Assembly: GCA_013696905.1 (NCBI GenBank)
Contig: JACCXP010000425.1
Span: 1-21,363, forward strand
Origin: Thermoleophilaceae bacterium
GTDB lineage: Bacteria; Actinomycetota; Thermoleophilia; Solirubrobacterales; Thermoleophilaceae
Length of the DNA stretch: 21,363 nucleotides
Direction: 5' to 3'
The translations under genes and the position numbers were made by a program. The notes under the pieces were generated by a model, which had not been told where the DNA came from, did no database searches, and was given only the letters and a program-made list of their open reading frames with translations. Below, one piece after another: positions 1 through 7,103 of the stretch; positions within the stretch are counted from its first letter, which is position 1, and each line of letters starts with the position of its first letter.

Positions 1-1
1 G

Positions 2-418
2 CTCCCCTCTGCCGGCGGCAGCGAGTCGGAGGCGCCGCCCGCGTCTGGGGCCTCCCCCCCGGCCGGGTCCTCGAGCTCGGGCTCCCAGCCGCCCGCAGCC
101 ACGGACGACTCCTCGACGGACCCCGAGCCGGCGAGCGGCGGCGTCGGCTCCTGGCCCGCGGGCAAGAGCGCCTTCACGGTCGTCCTCGTCTCGAGCGAGC
201 GGCGCGCGGATGCTCGTCGCGAGGCGCAGCGGGCCTCAGGTGCGGGGCTCCCGGCAGGCTTACTGCGCTCGAACGACTACTCGAGCCTCAGGCCCGGTTA
301 CTGGGTCGCCTACGCGGGCGAGTTCGACTCGCGGGCCGAGGCCGCCCGCAGGGCACAGAGCTACGCCGCGCAGGGCTTCCCGGACGCGTATCCGCGCCGT
401 ATCGAGCCCGCGTCCTAG
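2..418 (+). CDS. C-terminal part of a SPOR-like domain protein (5' end outside window)
   Basis: The frame is open from the window edge to a TAG at 416-418, giving 138 residues of the C-terminal part. The first ~50 residues are a low-complexity Ser/Pro/Gly/Ala linker with scattered acidic residues, typical of an extracytoplasmic or periplasmic spacer. The last ~85 residues form a compact domain that starts near a W-P-A-G-K motif, has a central W-V-A-Y-A-G-E-F stretch followed by a helix rich in Ala/Arg, and ends in Y-P-R-R-I. This pattern (beta strand, helix, then 'G-x-Y-x-A-G-x-F' and another helix) resembles SPOR-type peptidoglycan-binding folds. Similar tails occur in actinobacterial membrane proteins and kinases, so what precedes it cannot be told from here. 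It converges with the deacylase gene, and the two stops are 16 nt apart. Confidence 0.6.
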   Translation, partial: LPSAGGSESEAPPASGASPPAGSSSSGSQPPAATDDSSTDPEPASGGVGSWPAGKSAFTVVLVSSERRADARREAQRASGAGLPAGLLRSNDYSSLRPGYWVAYAGEFDSRAEAARRAQSYAAQGFPDAYPRRIEPAS

Positions 419-434
419 AACCTGTCGTAGAGCC

Positions 435-1442
435 CTACAGCGCCCAGTAGGTGCCTACCTGATCAACTGCGCGCTCGGCCCGCGGGTCGAGCTCGACGGA
501 CCCAGGGAGATCGGCTCCCACGACCGCCTCGAGCGTCGCCGCGGTCGATTCGGCGAGCGCCGCGAGGTCGTACCCCCCTTCGAGGCACATGCCGACCGGG
601 GCGCCACAGTCACGGCCGAGGGCTGCGACGTGACGAGCCATCTCGACGAACGAGCCCGCCTCCAGACGACACGAGGCGAGCGGGTCCGCCCGGTGGGCAT
701 CGAAGCCCGCGGAGACGAGGATCAACTCGGGGCGGAAGGCGCGCGCGGCGGGCATCGCGACGTGCTCGACGAGCGACAGCCAGTCACGCTCCTGCGATTC
801 GGGCGGCACCGGCAGGTTGATCGTGAATCCCTCCCCGTCCCCGGAGCCCACGTCCGACAGCGGTCCGCTGCCGGGATAGAGCGGCGACTGGTGGATCGAG
901 GCGAACAGCACCTGGCGTGACGAGTGGAAGATGTCGTTGGTGCCGTTGCCGTGGTGGACGTCCCAGTCGAGCACGAAGACCCGCGTCACGCCCAGCGAGT
1001 CGAGCGCATGCCGCGCCGCGACCGCCACGTTGTTGAAGAGGCAGAACCCCATCGCGCGCTCGGACTCGGCGTGATGGCCCGGCGGGCGCAGGCCGGCGAA
1101 GGCGACTCCGGTCTCGCCCGCGACCAGGGCGTCGACCATCGCACAGGCGCCCCCGGCGCCGTGCAGCGCCGCCTCGTAGGAGCCGGCGCTTGCCATCGTG
1201 TCCGGATCGAAGTAGCCGCCGCCGCGCTCGGACATCAGCCGCACCGACTCCACGTAGCGCTCCGGGTGAACTGCTGTGAGCACGGCCTGATCGACGGCAG
1301 GCGCCTCGCGCCGCTCATACCCGAGCCACTCACGCCGCTCCAGCTGACGCTCGATGGCGGGGATGCGGTTCGCGCCCTCGGGGTGCGAGCCGGTGTCGTG
1401 CTCGAGCGACGACGCGTGACGAAAGTAGAGCGGCGCGGGCAT
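435..1442 (-). CDS. Histone deacetylase-family (class II/AcuC-like) zinc deacylase
   Basis: A 335-residue protein, full length for the prokaryotic arginase/deacetylase fold. It is expected to remove acetyl or other acyl groups from lysines or small amines in the cytoplasm. Family motifs are visible in order: H-D-T-G-x-H-P-E near residues 15-22, P-P-G-H-H at 120-124 (the catalytic His pair), D-W-D-V-H-H-G-N-G at 159-167 (zinc ligands D161 and H163), S-A-G-F-D-A-H at 244-250 (third ligand D248), and E-G-G-Y-D with the transition-state tyrosine near 291. All key residues are present, so it is probably active. The ATG at 1442 was chosen because the conserved N-terminal block begins just after it. 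Substrate (acetoin-utilisation type, acetylpolyamine or protein) cannot be decided from the sequence, and no acetoin genes are adjacent. Confidence 0.9.
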   Translation of the reverse strand: MPAPLYFRHASSLEHDTGSHPEGANRIPAIERQLERREWLGYERREAPAVDQAVLTAVHPERYVESVRLMSERGGGYFDPDTMASAGSYEAALHGAGGACAMVDALVAGETGVAFAGLRPPGHHAESERAMGFCLFNNVAVAARHALDSLGVTRVFVLDWDVHHGNGTNDIFHSSRQVLFASIHQSPLYPGSGPLSDVGSGDGEGFTINLPVPPESQERDWLSLVEHVAMPAARAFRPELILVSAGFDAHRADPLASCRLEAGSFVEMARHVAALGRDCGAPVGMCLEGGYDLAALAESTAATLEAVVGADLPGSVELDPRAERAVDQVGTYWAL

Positions 1443-1475
1443 CGCCGCACCCTAACGATCGGCGCCCCGCAGCCA

Positions 1476-1519
1476 CGCTTAACGACCGCTTAACACCCGC
1501 TGCGCGAGCGCTTCACAGC
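1476..1519 (+). promoter_or_regulatory. Four tandem 11-bp direct repeats, putative response-regulator operator
   Basis: Four consecutive 11-bp units begin with CGCT: cgcttaacgac (1476), cgcttaacacc (1487), cgctgcgcgag (1498) and cgcttcacagc (1509). Units 1, 2 and 4 share CGCTTnAC; unit 3 is degenerate. An 11-bp direct-repeat period is the usual layout for OmpR/PhoB-class response regulators, which bind head to tail on one DNA face. The array sits in the intergenic space between the minus-strand deacylase (start 1442) and the plus-strand gene at 1580. An AT-rich patch, ggaatatt at 1525-1532, just downstream could be a -10 region for that gene. Binding by any particular regulator is inference. 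Confidence 0.45.
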
Positions 1520-1579
1520 GGGCTGGAATATTGCCCTGCCCCGGGGCCCGCTCAGGCCGCGGCCAGCGAACGGAGGGCC

Positions 1580-2002
1580 ATGTATCAGTTCAGCCGCTCG
1601 ATATACCGGGAGCTCTCGCCACACGTGCTCGAGGATCGGGGCGACCGGTCTCAGCGCAACCACCAGCGCGTCCTGCGCGCGTGCGAGGCGGCGGTCGAGC
1701 GTCTGGCGAGCGATCGCCATTACTTCGCCCGTCCCGCGCGGACGCTCTTCCACGAGGTGCGCGCCTACTTTCCGATGCAGGGCCAGCTGCTTGCCTATCA
1801 GGTGATAAACCGCCACATGGCGCTCGCCTCGCGCTACGTCGAGCTGCACGCCCGTGAGGGCCTGACCTTCGACGGCAGCCCGCTGTGCTGCAACGCGACC
1901 ACCCGCAAGGGCGCACCCTGCCAGCGCCTGCCGCTTCCGGCGGCGAAGTACTGCCCGTCGCACAAGCATCTCGACGAGGAGCTCGAGCCGGCCGCAGCGT
2001 AG
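1580..2002 (+). CDS. Conserved-looking small protein with C-terminal Cys/His (zinc-ribbon-like) motif
   Basis: A 140-residue soluble protein whose function I do not recognise. Residues 1-95 look all-helical and rich in Arg and aromatic residues, without membrane segments. Residues 100-130 hold C103-C104, C114, C125, H128 and H130 in a C-x9-C-x10-C-x2-H arrangement suited to one zinc ion. The text around it (A-T-T-R-K-G-x-P-C and Y-C-P-S-H) resembles short Cys/His modules at the ends of small actinobacterial or phage proteins. The ATG at 1580 follows a good GGAGGG ribosome site at 1572-1577 (spacing ~2-7 nt to the ATG). It stands alone, with a tandem-repeat regulatory array upstream and an IclR gene 51 nt downstream on the same strand. 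A nucleic-acid- or protein-binding role is possible but unsupported. Confidence 0.75.
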   Translation: MYQFSRSIYRELSPHVLEDRGDRSQRNHQRVLRACEAAVERLASDRHYFARPARTLFHEVRAYFPMQGQLLAYQVINRHMALASRYVELHAREGLTFDGSPLCCNATTRKGAPCQRLPLPAAKYCPSHKHLDEELEPAAA

Positions 2003-2053
2003 GTCGGCGGCCGAGCCGCGCCGCCCCGGTCACCGGCGTATCGTCTCCCCGTC

Positions 2054-2869
2054 ATGGAGCCGATCGCAGCCGTGCCCGAGCCGCTCGTGGCGAGCGACGC
2101 GGACGGGCGCTCGACGGGCACGCAGGCGATCGAACGCTCGCTGGCGGTACTCACGTGCTTCATGCAGGCCGATCCCGAGCTCGGGATCACGGACATCGCC
2201 CGCGCGCTCGATCTCAGCCCGAGCACGGTCCACCGCATCGCTCGCGCGCTCGTGGCCGCGGGCTTCCTCGAGCAGAACGAGCGCACGAACCGGTACCAGC
2301 TCGGGCGCTCACTGCTGCTGCTCGGGCAGGTGGCCCAGCACTCCTTCGGGCTGGATCGGGCCCATCCGATCGTGGAGCGGCTGGCCGAGGAGACCGGCGA
2401 GTCCGTCAACCTCGGCATCCGGGAGCCGCGCGCGGGGGTCGTCGTGCTGTCGGTCGCCTCGAAGCACCACCTCCGCTTTCACCAGCCGCCGGGCACGACG
2501 GCGCCGCTTCATGCCTCAGCGATCGGCAAGGCGCTGCTCGCCTTCGGCGGCCCGCGTCAGCAGGAGATCAGCGCGCTCGGGCCGCTCAAGGCTCTGACCG
2601 CACATACGATCACGAGCGTGGCGGCGTTGCGCGCCGACTTGACGCGGACACGCGCCCGCGGCTGGTCCTTCGACGACGAGGAGAGCATCTCGGGGGTCCG
2701 CTGCCTCGGCGCCCCGATCCTCGGCGCCCACGGCCGAGCGCGAGCCGCGCTCGCGCTCCAGAGCCCGTCGGTGCGGATGCCTCCAGGGCGCGTCGAGGAG
2801 CTCCGCCCGCCGCTGCTGCGTGCCGCGGCCGACATCCAGCACGTGCTGCCGCCGGTGCCCGGCGCATGA
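2054..2869 (+). CDS. IclR-family transcriptional regulator
   Basis: A 271-residue protein of standard IclR length. Residues ~22-85 form the winged helix-turn-helix: a Q-A-I-E-R-S-L-A-V-L start, the G-I-T-D-I-A-R-A-L-D-L-S-P-S-T-V-H-R recognition region, and the wing ending Y-Q-L-G. Residues ~95-265 are the effector-binding domain, with the typical L-x-E-x-T-G-E-S-V-N-L core and the H-A-S-A-I-G-K-A-L-L-A-F motif. It is encoded just upstream of xsc in the same orientation, separated by 104 nt that hold a promoter-like sequence and an inverted repeat. It is therefore the likely local regulator of the sulfonate cluster. IclR proteins can repress or activate, and the ligand is presumably a pathway intermediate (inference). 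Confidence 0.92.
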   Translation: MEPIAAVPEPLVASDADGRSTGTQAIERSLAVLTCFMQADPELGITDIARALDLSPSTVHRIARALVAAGFLEQNERTNRYQLGRSLLLLGQVAQHSFGLDRAHPIVERLAEETGESVNLGIREPRAGVVVLSVASKHHLRFHQPPGTTAPLHASAIGKALLAFGGPRQQEISALGPLKALTAHTITSVAALRADLTRTRARGWSFDDEESISGVRCLGAPILGAHGRARAALALQSPSVRMPPGRVEELRPPLLRAAADIQHVLPPVPGA

Positions 2870-2882
2870 CCACGGCGTGCGC

Positions 2883-2911
2883 TTGTAACGCGACGGTGCT
2901 TGATCTAGGCT
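2883..2911 (+). promoter_or_regulatory. Possible sigma-70-type promoter for the xsc cluster
   Basis: TTGTAA at 2883-2888 and TAGGCT at 2906-2911 are separated by exactly 17 nt. The -35 matches four of six consensus bases and the -10 has the TAnnnT frame. A start near 2918 would give a leader of ~55 nt and place the IclR-like palindrome immediately downstream of the start. The match is only moderate in such GC-rich DNA. Confidence 0.35.
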
Positions 2912-2921
2912 CACCGCGCTC

Positions 2922-2940
2922 TGCGGAACGCGATTCCACA
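2922..2940 (+). promoter_or_regulatory. Inverted repeat, putative IclR operator upstream of xsc
   Basis: The sequence tgcggaa-cgcga-ttccaca is a near-perfect inverted repeat: 6 of 7 positions pair, arms TGYGGAA/TTCCRCA, 5-nt spacer. IclR-family operators are commonly short palindromes with GGAA/TTCC-type half sites. It lies between an iclR gene and the first enzyme gene of the cluster, 33 nt before the xsc ATG, a position suited to repression. Which protein binds it is inference. Confidence 0.5.
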
Positions 2941-2973
2941 ATGTAGAAACAACTCGGACGAGGGAGGCTCGAG

Positions 2974-4731
2974 ATGGCGCTGATGACCCCGAGCGAGGCG
3001 ATGGTCGAGACACTGCGCACAGAAGGGGTGACCGTCGTTCCGGGCATCGTCGGGTCGGCCTTCATGGATGCGCTCGACCTCTTCCCGGACGCCGGCATCC
3101 GCTTCTTGGCAGTGCGCCACGAGCAGACCGCCGGACACATGGCCGATGCGTACGCCCGCGTAACGGGCATTCCCGGCGTCTGCATCGGGCAGAACGGCCC
3201 GGGCGTGACCAACATGGTCACGTCGATCGCCGCGGCCTACATGGGCCACTCGCCGGTCGTGCTGCTGTCACCCGCCGCGGGCACCGCCGCGGTCGGCCTC
3301 GACGGCTTCCAGGAAGCCGACCAGATGTCGATCTTCAGCTCGATCACCAAGGCGCAGATCCAGGTCTCGCGCCCAGACCGCATCGCGGAGGCGATCCGCA
3401 CGGCGTTCCGGATCGCGCTGGCCGAGCGCGGGCCGGTGCAGGTCGACATCCCGCGCGACTTCTTCTATGGCGAGGCCGACTTCGAGATCCTCGCGCCCGA
3501 GCGCTACCGGGTCGCCGCCCGCGGCGCCGGCGACGAGCACCAGCTCGATCGCGCGGCCGAGGTGATCGCGGCGGCGCGCAACCCCGTGATCATCGCCGGC
3601 ATGGGCGTAGTCGATGCGGGCGCGATCGACGACGTGCGCGCGCTCGCCGAGTACCTGGGCGCCCCCGTGGCGACCTCCTACCTGCACAACGACGCCTTCC
3701 CCGCCGATCATCCGCAGGCCGTCGGCCCGATCGGCTACCAGGGGTCGAAGGCCGCGATGCGGCTGCTCAAGGAGGCCGACGTAGTGGTCGCGCTCGGCAC
3801 CCGCCTGTCGACGTTCGGCACGCTGCCCCAGTACGGGATCGAGTACTTCCCCAAGGCCGCCAAGATCGTCCAGGTCGACGTCAACTACCGCCAGCTCGGG
3901 CGCGTGTGGCCGATCGAGGTCGGTGTGATCGGCGACGCAGCCGCAGCCACCAGGGCGATCTTCCGCCGGCTCGAGGCCCGCGACGGGCAGGGCGCCGGCG
4001 CCGGTGAGGACCGGCTCGCGCGGATCCACCAGGCGAGGGAGGAGTGGCGGGCCGAGCGCGCCGACAACGCGTCCTCCGGCGCCGTCCCGATCTCGCCCCA
4101 GCGGATGCTGGCGGAGCTCGCTCGCTCGCTGCCGGGGGACGCCGCGATCTCGACCGACATCGGCAACATCTGCTCGGCCGCCAACGGCCACCTCGAGTTC
4201 ACCCAGCCGCGCAAGTTCCTCGCCGCGCTGTCGTTCGGCAACTGCGGCTTCGCCTACCCGGCCGCGCTCGGAGCGAAGCTCGCGGCGCCGGGCTCGCCGG
4301 CCGTCGCGCTCGTGGGCGACGGCGCCTGGGGCATGAGCCTGCACGAGACGATGACGGCGGTCGAGGAGGACCTGCCGGTGATGGCGGTGGTCGCCAACAA
4401 CCAGCAGTGGGGGGCCGAGAAGCGAAACCAGGTGGACTTCTACGACGACCGCTACGTCGGCGTCGACATCGGCCGCGAGCACGGCGGCTTCCGCTTCGCC
4501 GAGATCGCCAGCGCGATGGGCGCCGAGGGCATCCGCGTGGAGGACCCCGGCGACCTGGCGGAGGCGTTTGCGCAGGGCCTCGGCTCAGACCGCCCGACGG
4601 TCGTCGAGGTGATGGTCGACCCGGAGGAGCTCGCGGAGCCGTTCCGACGCGACGCGCTCAAGCTGCCGGTGCGGCACCTCGATCGCTACAGCCACCTGGC
4701 CGCGCGCGAGCAGGCGCTGGCTACGAACTGA
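2974..4731 (+). CDS. xsc: Sulfoacetaldehyde acetyltransferase (thiamine diphosphate enzyme)
   Basis: Xsc converts sulfoacetaldehyde and phosphate to acetyl phosphate and sulfite, the carbon-sulfur bond-breaking step in taurine, isethionate, sulfoacetate and some sulfolactate pathways. The 585 residues match the family length and three-domain ThDP fold. The cofactor-activating glutamate is E50 in R-H-E-Q-T-A-G-H-M-A-D. An N-G-P-G-V-T-N loop follows, and a G-F-Q-E-A-D-Q-M segment is close to the Xsc form. The C-terminal domain has the ThDP/Mg motif G-D-G-A-W-G then N-N. The block Q-Q-W-G-A-E-K-R-N-Q-V-D-F-Y strongly resembles Xsc rather than acetolactate synthase. A GGGAGG site at 2962-2967 supports the ATG at 2974. 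It is the first gene of the cluster, 14 nt before the sulfoacetaldehyde dehydrogenase-like gene. No phosphotransacetylase gene, a common xsc companion, is in the window. Confidence 0.9.
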   Translation: MALMTPSEAMVETLRTEGVTVVPGIVGSAFMDALDLFPDAGIRFLAVRHEQTAGHMADAYARVTGIPGVCIGQNGPGVTNMVTSIAAAYMGHSPVVLLSPAAGTAAVGLDGFQEADQMSIFSSITKAQIQVSRPDRIAEAIRTAFRIALAERGPVQVDIPRDFFYGEADFEILAPERYRVAARGAGDEHQLDRAAEVIAAARNPVIIAGMGVVDAGAIDDVRALAEYLGAPVATSYLHNDAFPADHPQAVGPIGYQGSKAAMRLLKEADVVVALGTRLSTFGTLPQYGIEYFPKAAKIVQVDVNYRQLGRVWPIEVGVIGDAAAATRAIFRRLEARDGQGAGAGEDRLARIHQAREEWRAERADNASSGAVPISPQRMLAELARSLPGDAAISTDIGNICSAANGHLEFTQPRKFLAALSFGNCGFAYPAALGAKLAAPGSPAVALVGDGAWGMSLHETMTAVEEDLPVMAVVANNQQWGAEKRNQVDFYDDRYVGVDIGREHGGFRFAEIASAMGAEGIRVEDPGDLAEAFAQGLGSDRPTVVEVMVDPEELAEPFRRDALKLPVRHLDRYSHLAAREQALATN

Positions 4732-4745
4732 ACGGGGGGAGCGAC

Positions 4746-6236
4746 ATGAGCGAGCCCGCAGCGGTCGGACTGGGAGACGCGGGGGCGATCGGCGCGACGG
4801 CGGTGCAGGAGCCGCCGCCCGACGCCGAGGCCGTGGTCGCCGAGGTCGTGGCACGCGCACGGCGTGCGCAGGCCGAGTTCGAGCATTACAGCCAGGAACA
4901 GGTCGACGAGGTCGTCACCGCGGTCGCGTGGGCCTGCTACAAGCAGGAGAACGCCGAGGCGCTGGCGCGGCTCGCAGTCGAGACGACTGGGCTCGGGCGG
5001 TACGAGCACAAGGTGCTCAAGAACCGGCGCAAGACGTTCGGCACGCTGTGCGACCTGCAGGGGGCGATCTCGGTCGGCGTGATCGACGACGACCCGCGCA
5101 CGGGGCTCACGCGGATCGCCAAGCCGGTCGGCGTCGTCGCCGCGATCTGCCCCTCGACCAACCCGTCGGCCACCCCGGTCAACAAGGCGATGATGATCTT
5201 GAAGGGCCGCAACGCCTGCATCATCGGGCCGTCCCCGAAGGGCCTCGCCACGTGCGAGCTGACCGTCGAGCTGATCCACCGCGAGCTCGACAAGGTCGGC
5301 GCCCCGCTCGACCTCGTACAGCACGTTCCCGGGCCGATCTCGAAGGACACCTCAGGCGCGCTCATGCGCCAGGCGGACATGGTCGTCGTCACCGGGTCAC
5401 AGGGCAACGTACGCGCCGCCTACTCGAGCGGGACGCCTGCGATCGGAGTCGGCGGCGGCAACGTCCCGGTGATCATCACGAGCAGCGCCGACCTTCCCGA
5501 CGCCGCCGAGAAGGTCAAGCGCTCGAAGGTGTTCGACTACGCCACGAGCTGCTCCTCGGAGAACTCCGTCGTGATCGACTCAGCCGTCTACGACGCGGCG
5601 ATCGAGGCGCTCGAGCGCGAGGGTGGCTACCTCGCCTCACCCGCGGAGAAGGACCGCCTCGAGGCGGTGATGTGGAAGGACGGCAAGCTGACCGGCACGA
5701 TCACCGCCCAGCCGCCGGAGGCGATCGCCGAGGCCGCCGGGCTCGACTCGCCGGGAGCGCGCGAGTGCGAGTTCTTCCTGGTCGAGGACGACGGCGTCGG
5801 CCCCGAGCACCCATTCTCGGGCGAGAAGCTCTCGCTCGTGCTCACCGTCTACCGCTACGAGACCTTCGACGAGGCCGTCGAGCTCGTCCAGTCGATCCTC
5901 GACTACCAGGGCGCCGGACACTCGGTGGGCATCCATACGCGGGAGCACGAGCAGACCGAGCGGCTGGCGCATTCGCTGGACGTCGTGCGCGTGCTCGAGA
6001 ACCAGTCGCACACCTTCGGCAACGGGGGCTCGTTCGACAACGGGCTCAACTTCACGCTGACGATGGGCTGCGGCACCTGGGCCGGCAACTCGATCAGCGA
6101 GAACCTCTCCTATCGGCACTTCCTCAATGTCACCCACCTGGTGCGGGTGATCCCCGAGCGCAAGCCGAGCGAGGAGGAGGCGTTTGGCGCCTACCTCGAC
6201 CGCCACGGAGACGGACGGGGCAGGGGCGGCGCGTAG
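4746..6236 (+). CDS. sauS: Acylating sulfoacetaldehyde dehydrogenase-like aldehyde dehydrogenase (SauS type)
   Basis: A 496-residue CoA-acylating aldehyde dehydrogenase. SauS-type enzymes interconvert sulfoacetyl-CoA and sulfoacetaldehyde with NAD(P)H and so feed Xsc. Visible features are the P-S-T-N-P-S-A-T-P-V-N-K nucleotide-site region (135-147), G-S-Q-G-N-V-R-A-A-Y-S-S-G-T-P-A near 217-232, G-V-G-G-G-N-V-P at 234-241, and the nucleophile C269 in A-T-S-C-S-S-E-N-S. The C-terminal S-F-D-N-G-L-N and G-C-G-T-W-x-G-N-S-I-S-x-N motifs are also typical. The ATG at 4746 has GGGGGAG at 4735-4741. Relatives act on succinyl-CoA or other acyl-CoAs, so the assignment rests partly on the adjacent xsc. 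A sulfoacetate-CoA ligase, needed for a sulfoacetate pathway, is not in the window. Confidence 0.82.
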   Translation: MSEPAAVGLGDAGAIGATAVQEPPPDAEAVVAEVVARARRAQAEFEHYSQEQVDEVVTAVAWACYKQENAEALARLAVETTGLGRYEHKVLKNRRKTFGTLCDLQGAISVGVIDDDPRTGLTRIAKPVGVVAAICPSTNPSATPVNKAMMILKGRNACIIGPSPKGLATCELTVELIHRELDKVGAPLDLVQHVPGPISKDTSGALMRQADMVVVTGSQGNVRAAYSSGTPAIGVGGGNVPVIITSSADLPDAAEKVKRSKVFDYATSCSSENSVVIDSAVYDAAIEALEREGGYLASPAEKDRLEAVMWKDGKLTGTITAQPPEAIAEAAGLDSPGARECEFFLVEDDGVGPEHPFSGEKLSLVLTVYRYETFDEAVELVQSILDYQGAGHSVGIHTREHEQTERLAHSLDVVRVLENQSHTFGNGGSFDNGLNFTLTMGCGTWAGNSISENLSYRHFLNVTHLVRVIPERKPSEEEAFGAYLDRHGDGRGRGGA

Positions 6237-6310
6237 GCGCTGGCGCGGTGGTACGTTCCGCGCCCGTAGAGGTTCCGGAAGAAGCCGTCGGGACAAGGTG
6301 GAGAGGCGAT

Positions 6311-7063
6311 ATGGCGAGAGACGACGACACCAGCCGCTCGGCGGCCGCGGGAGATGCGGACAGGAGCGCGCCGGACGAGCCCGCGGGCGCGGTCACCGCG
6401 CGTCGGCGCGACGAGGGCCAGTCGGGCGCAGCCGCCTCCGAGGACGGGCCGGACGCGACGAAGAGCGGGGCTGCGTCAGGTGAGCCGGGAACGCCTGACG
6501 ACACCGAGTTCGAGGTCATCGAGCGCCGCTCTTCCCCGCGTGACCTGGCCGCGGAGCTGATTCCCGAACTCGGGCTGATCGCGCTCGCCGCGTACCTCTT
6601 CTACCTCGCGGGCACTTTCCAAAACCAGGCCGAGCAGGATCTGCTCGGGCCGGGGTTCTGGCCGCGCCTGGCGGCCGCCGGGCTGATCGTCGCGCTGGTC
6701 GTGAGGATCGTCCAGATCTTCCGGGAGCGCAACCGCCCGATCGTAAAGGTGCACTCCGAGTTCGACGAGTTCGAGGAGACGGCCGAGCTCGACTGGGGGC
6801 GGACGGCGCTCGCCATGGCCCTGGCGGTCGCTTACGTGCTGTCGACGATGTTCCTCGGCTACCTGATCTCCACCGCGCTCTTCCTCGGCGTGTTCATATG
6901 GCTCGGAGGCCAGCGAAACCGGTACGTGCCGCTGGTGGCGATTGGAGGGGCGCTAATCACCACTTACGTGTTCATCGGCATCGTGTTCGTCTCGCTGCCG
7001 ACCGGCGTCGGCGTGTTCGACACGGTCACCGTCGCCATCTACAGGCTGCTGGGTCTCCAGTGA
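6311..7063 (+). CDS. tctB: Tripartite tricarboxylate transporter, small membrane subunit TctB
   Basis: A 250-residue protein, longer than the usual ~150-residue TctB. Residues 1-~85 are a low-complexity hydrophilic extension rich in Asp, Glu, Ala, Ser and Gly, probably disordered and cytosolic. From ~88 on come four hydrophobic segments: near 88-103, 115-135, a long 155-195 block, and 200-225. The G-P-G-F-W-P-R motif of TctB precedes the second. It pairs with TctA as the small subunit of a secondary uptake system driven by an ion gradient. The ATG at 6311 has GGTGGAG before it. It is followed 40 nt later by tctA. The N-terminal extension looks genuine because the frame is continuous from the ribosome site, but a later start cannot be fully excluded. 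Confidence 0.82.
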   Translation: MARDDDTSRSAAAGDADRSAPDEPAGAVTARRRDEGQSGAAASEDGPDATKSGAASGEPGTPDDTEFEVIERRSSPRDLAAELIPELGLIALAAYLFYLAGTFQNQAEQDLLGPGFWPRLAAAGLIVALVVRIVQIFRERNRPIVKVHSEFDEFEETAELDWGRTALAMALAVAYVLSTMFLGYLISTALFLGVFIWLGGQRNRYVPLVAIGGALITTYVFIGIVFVSLPTGVGVFDTVTVAIYRLLGLQ

Positions 7064-7103
7064 TCAACCGGAGCCGGCCAGCATGCACTCGAAGGGGCCC
7101 TAA

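Noticed and set aside
421..440. Possible bidirectional terminator between the convergent SPOR-like and deacylase genes
   Set aside because: Only a 4-bp gtag/ctac stem could be paired and there is no T-run.
3268..4482. Long open frame on the minus strand opposite xsc
   Set aside because: Shadow of a GC-rich coding strand; the translation is Val/Arg/Gly/Asp-rich without any family motif, while the plus strand encodes a clear Xsc.
2974..4731. Acetolactate synthase as identity of the ThDP enzyme
   Set aside because: The W-G-A-E-K-R-N-Q-V-D-F-Y block, the F-Q-E-A-D-Q-M segment and the adjacent sauS-like gene favour Xsc, and there is no ilvN-type small subunit.
6273..6280. Palindrome TTCCGGAA upstream of tctB as a second IclR operator
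   Set aside because: It lacks the 5-nt spacer and flanking TG/CA of the site ahead of xsc, and an 8-bp GC-rich palindrome is likely by chance.
4928..6310. Second long plus-strand frame overlapping the sauS-like gene
   Set aside because: Arg/Gly/Pro-rich out-of-frame translation; only its distal part, from 6311, is real as tctB.
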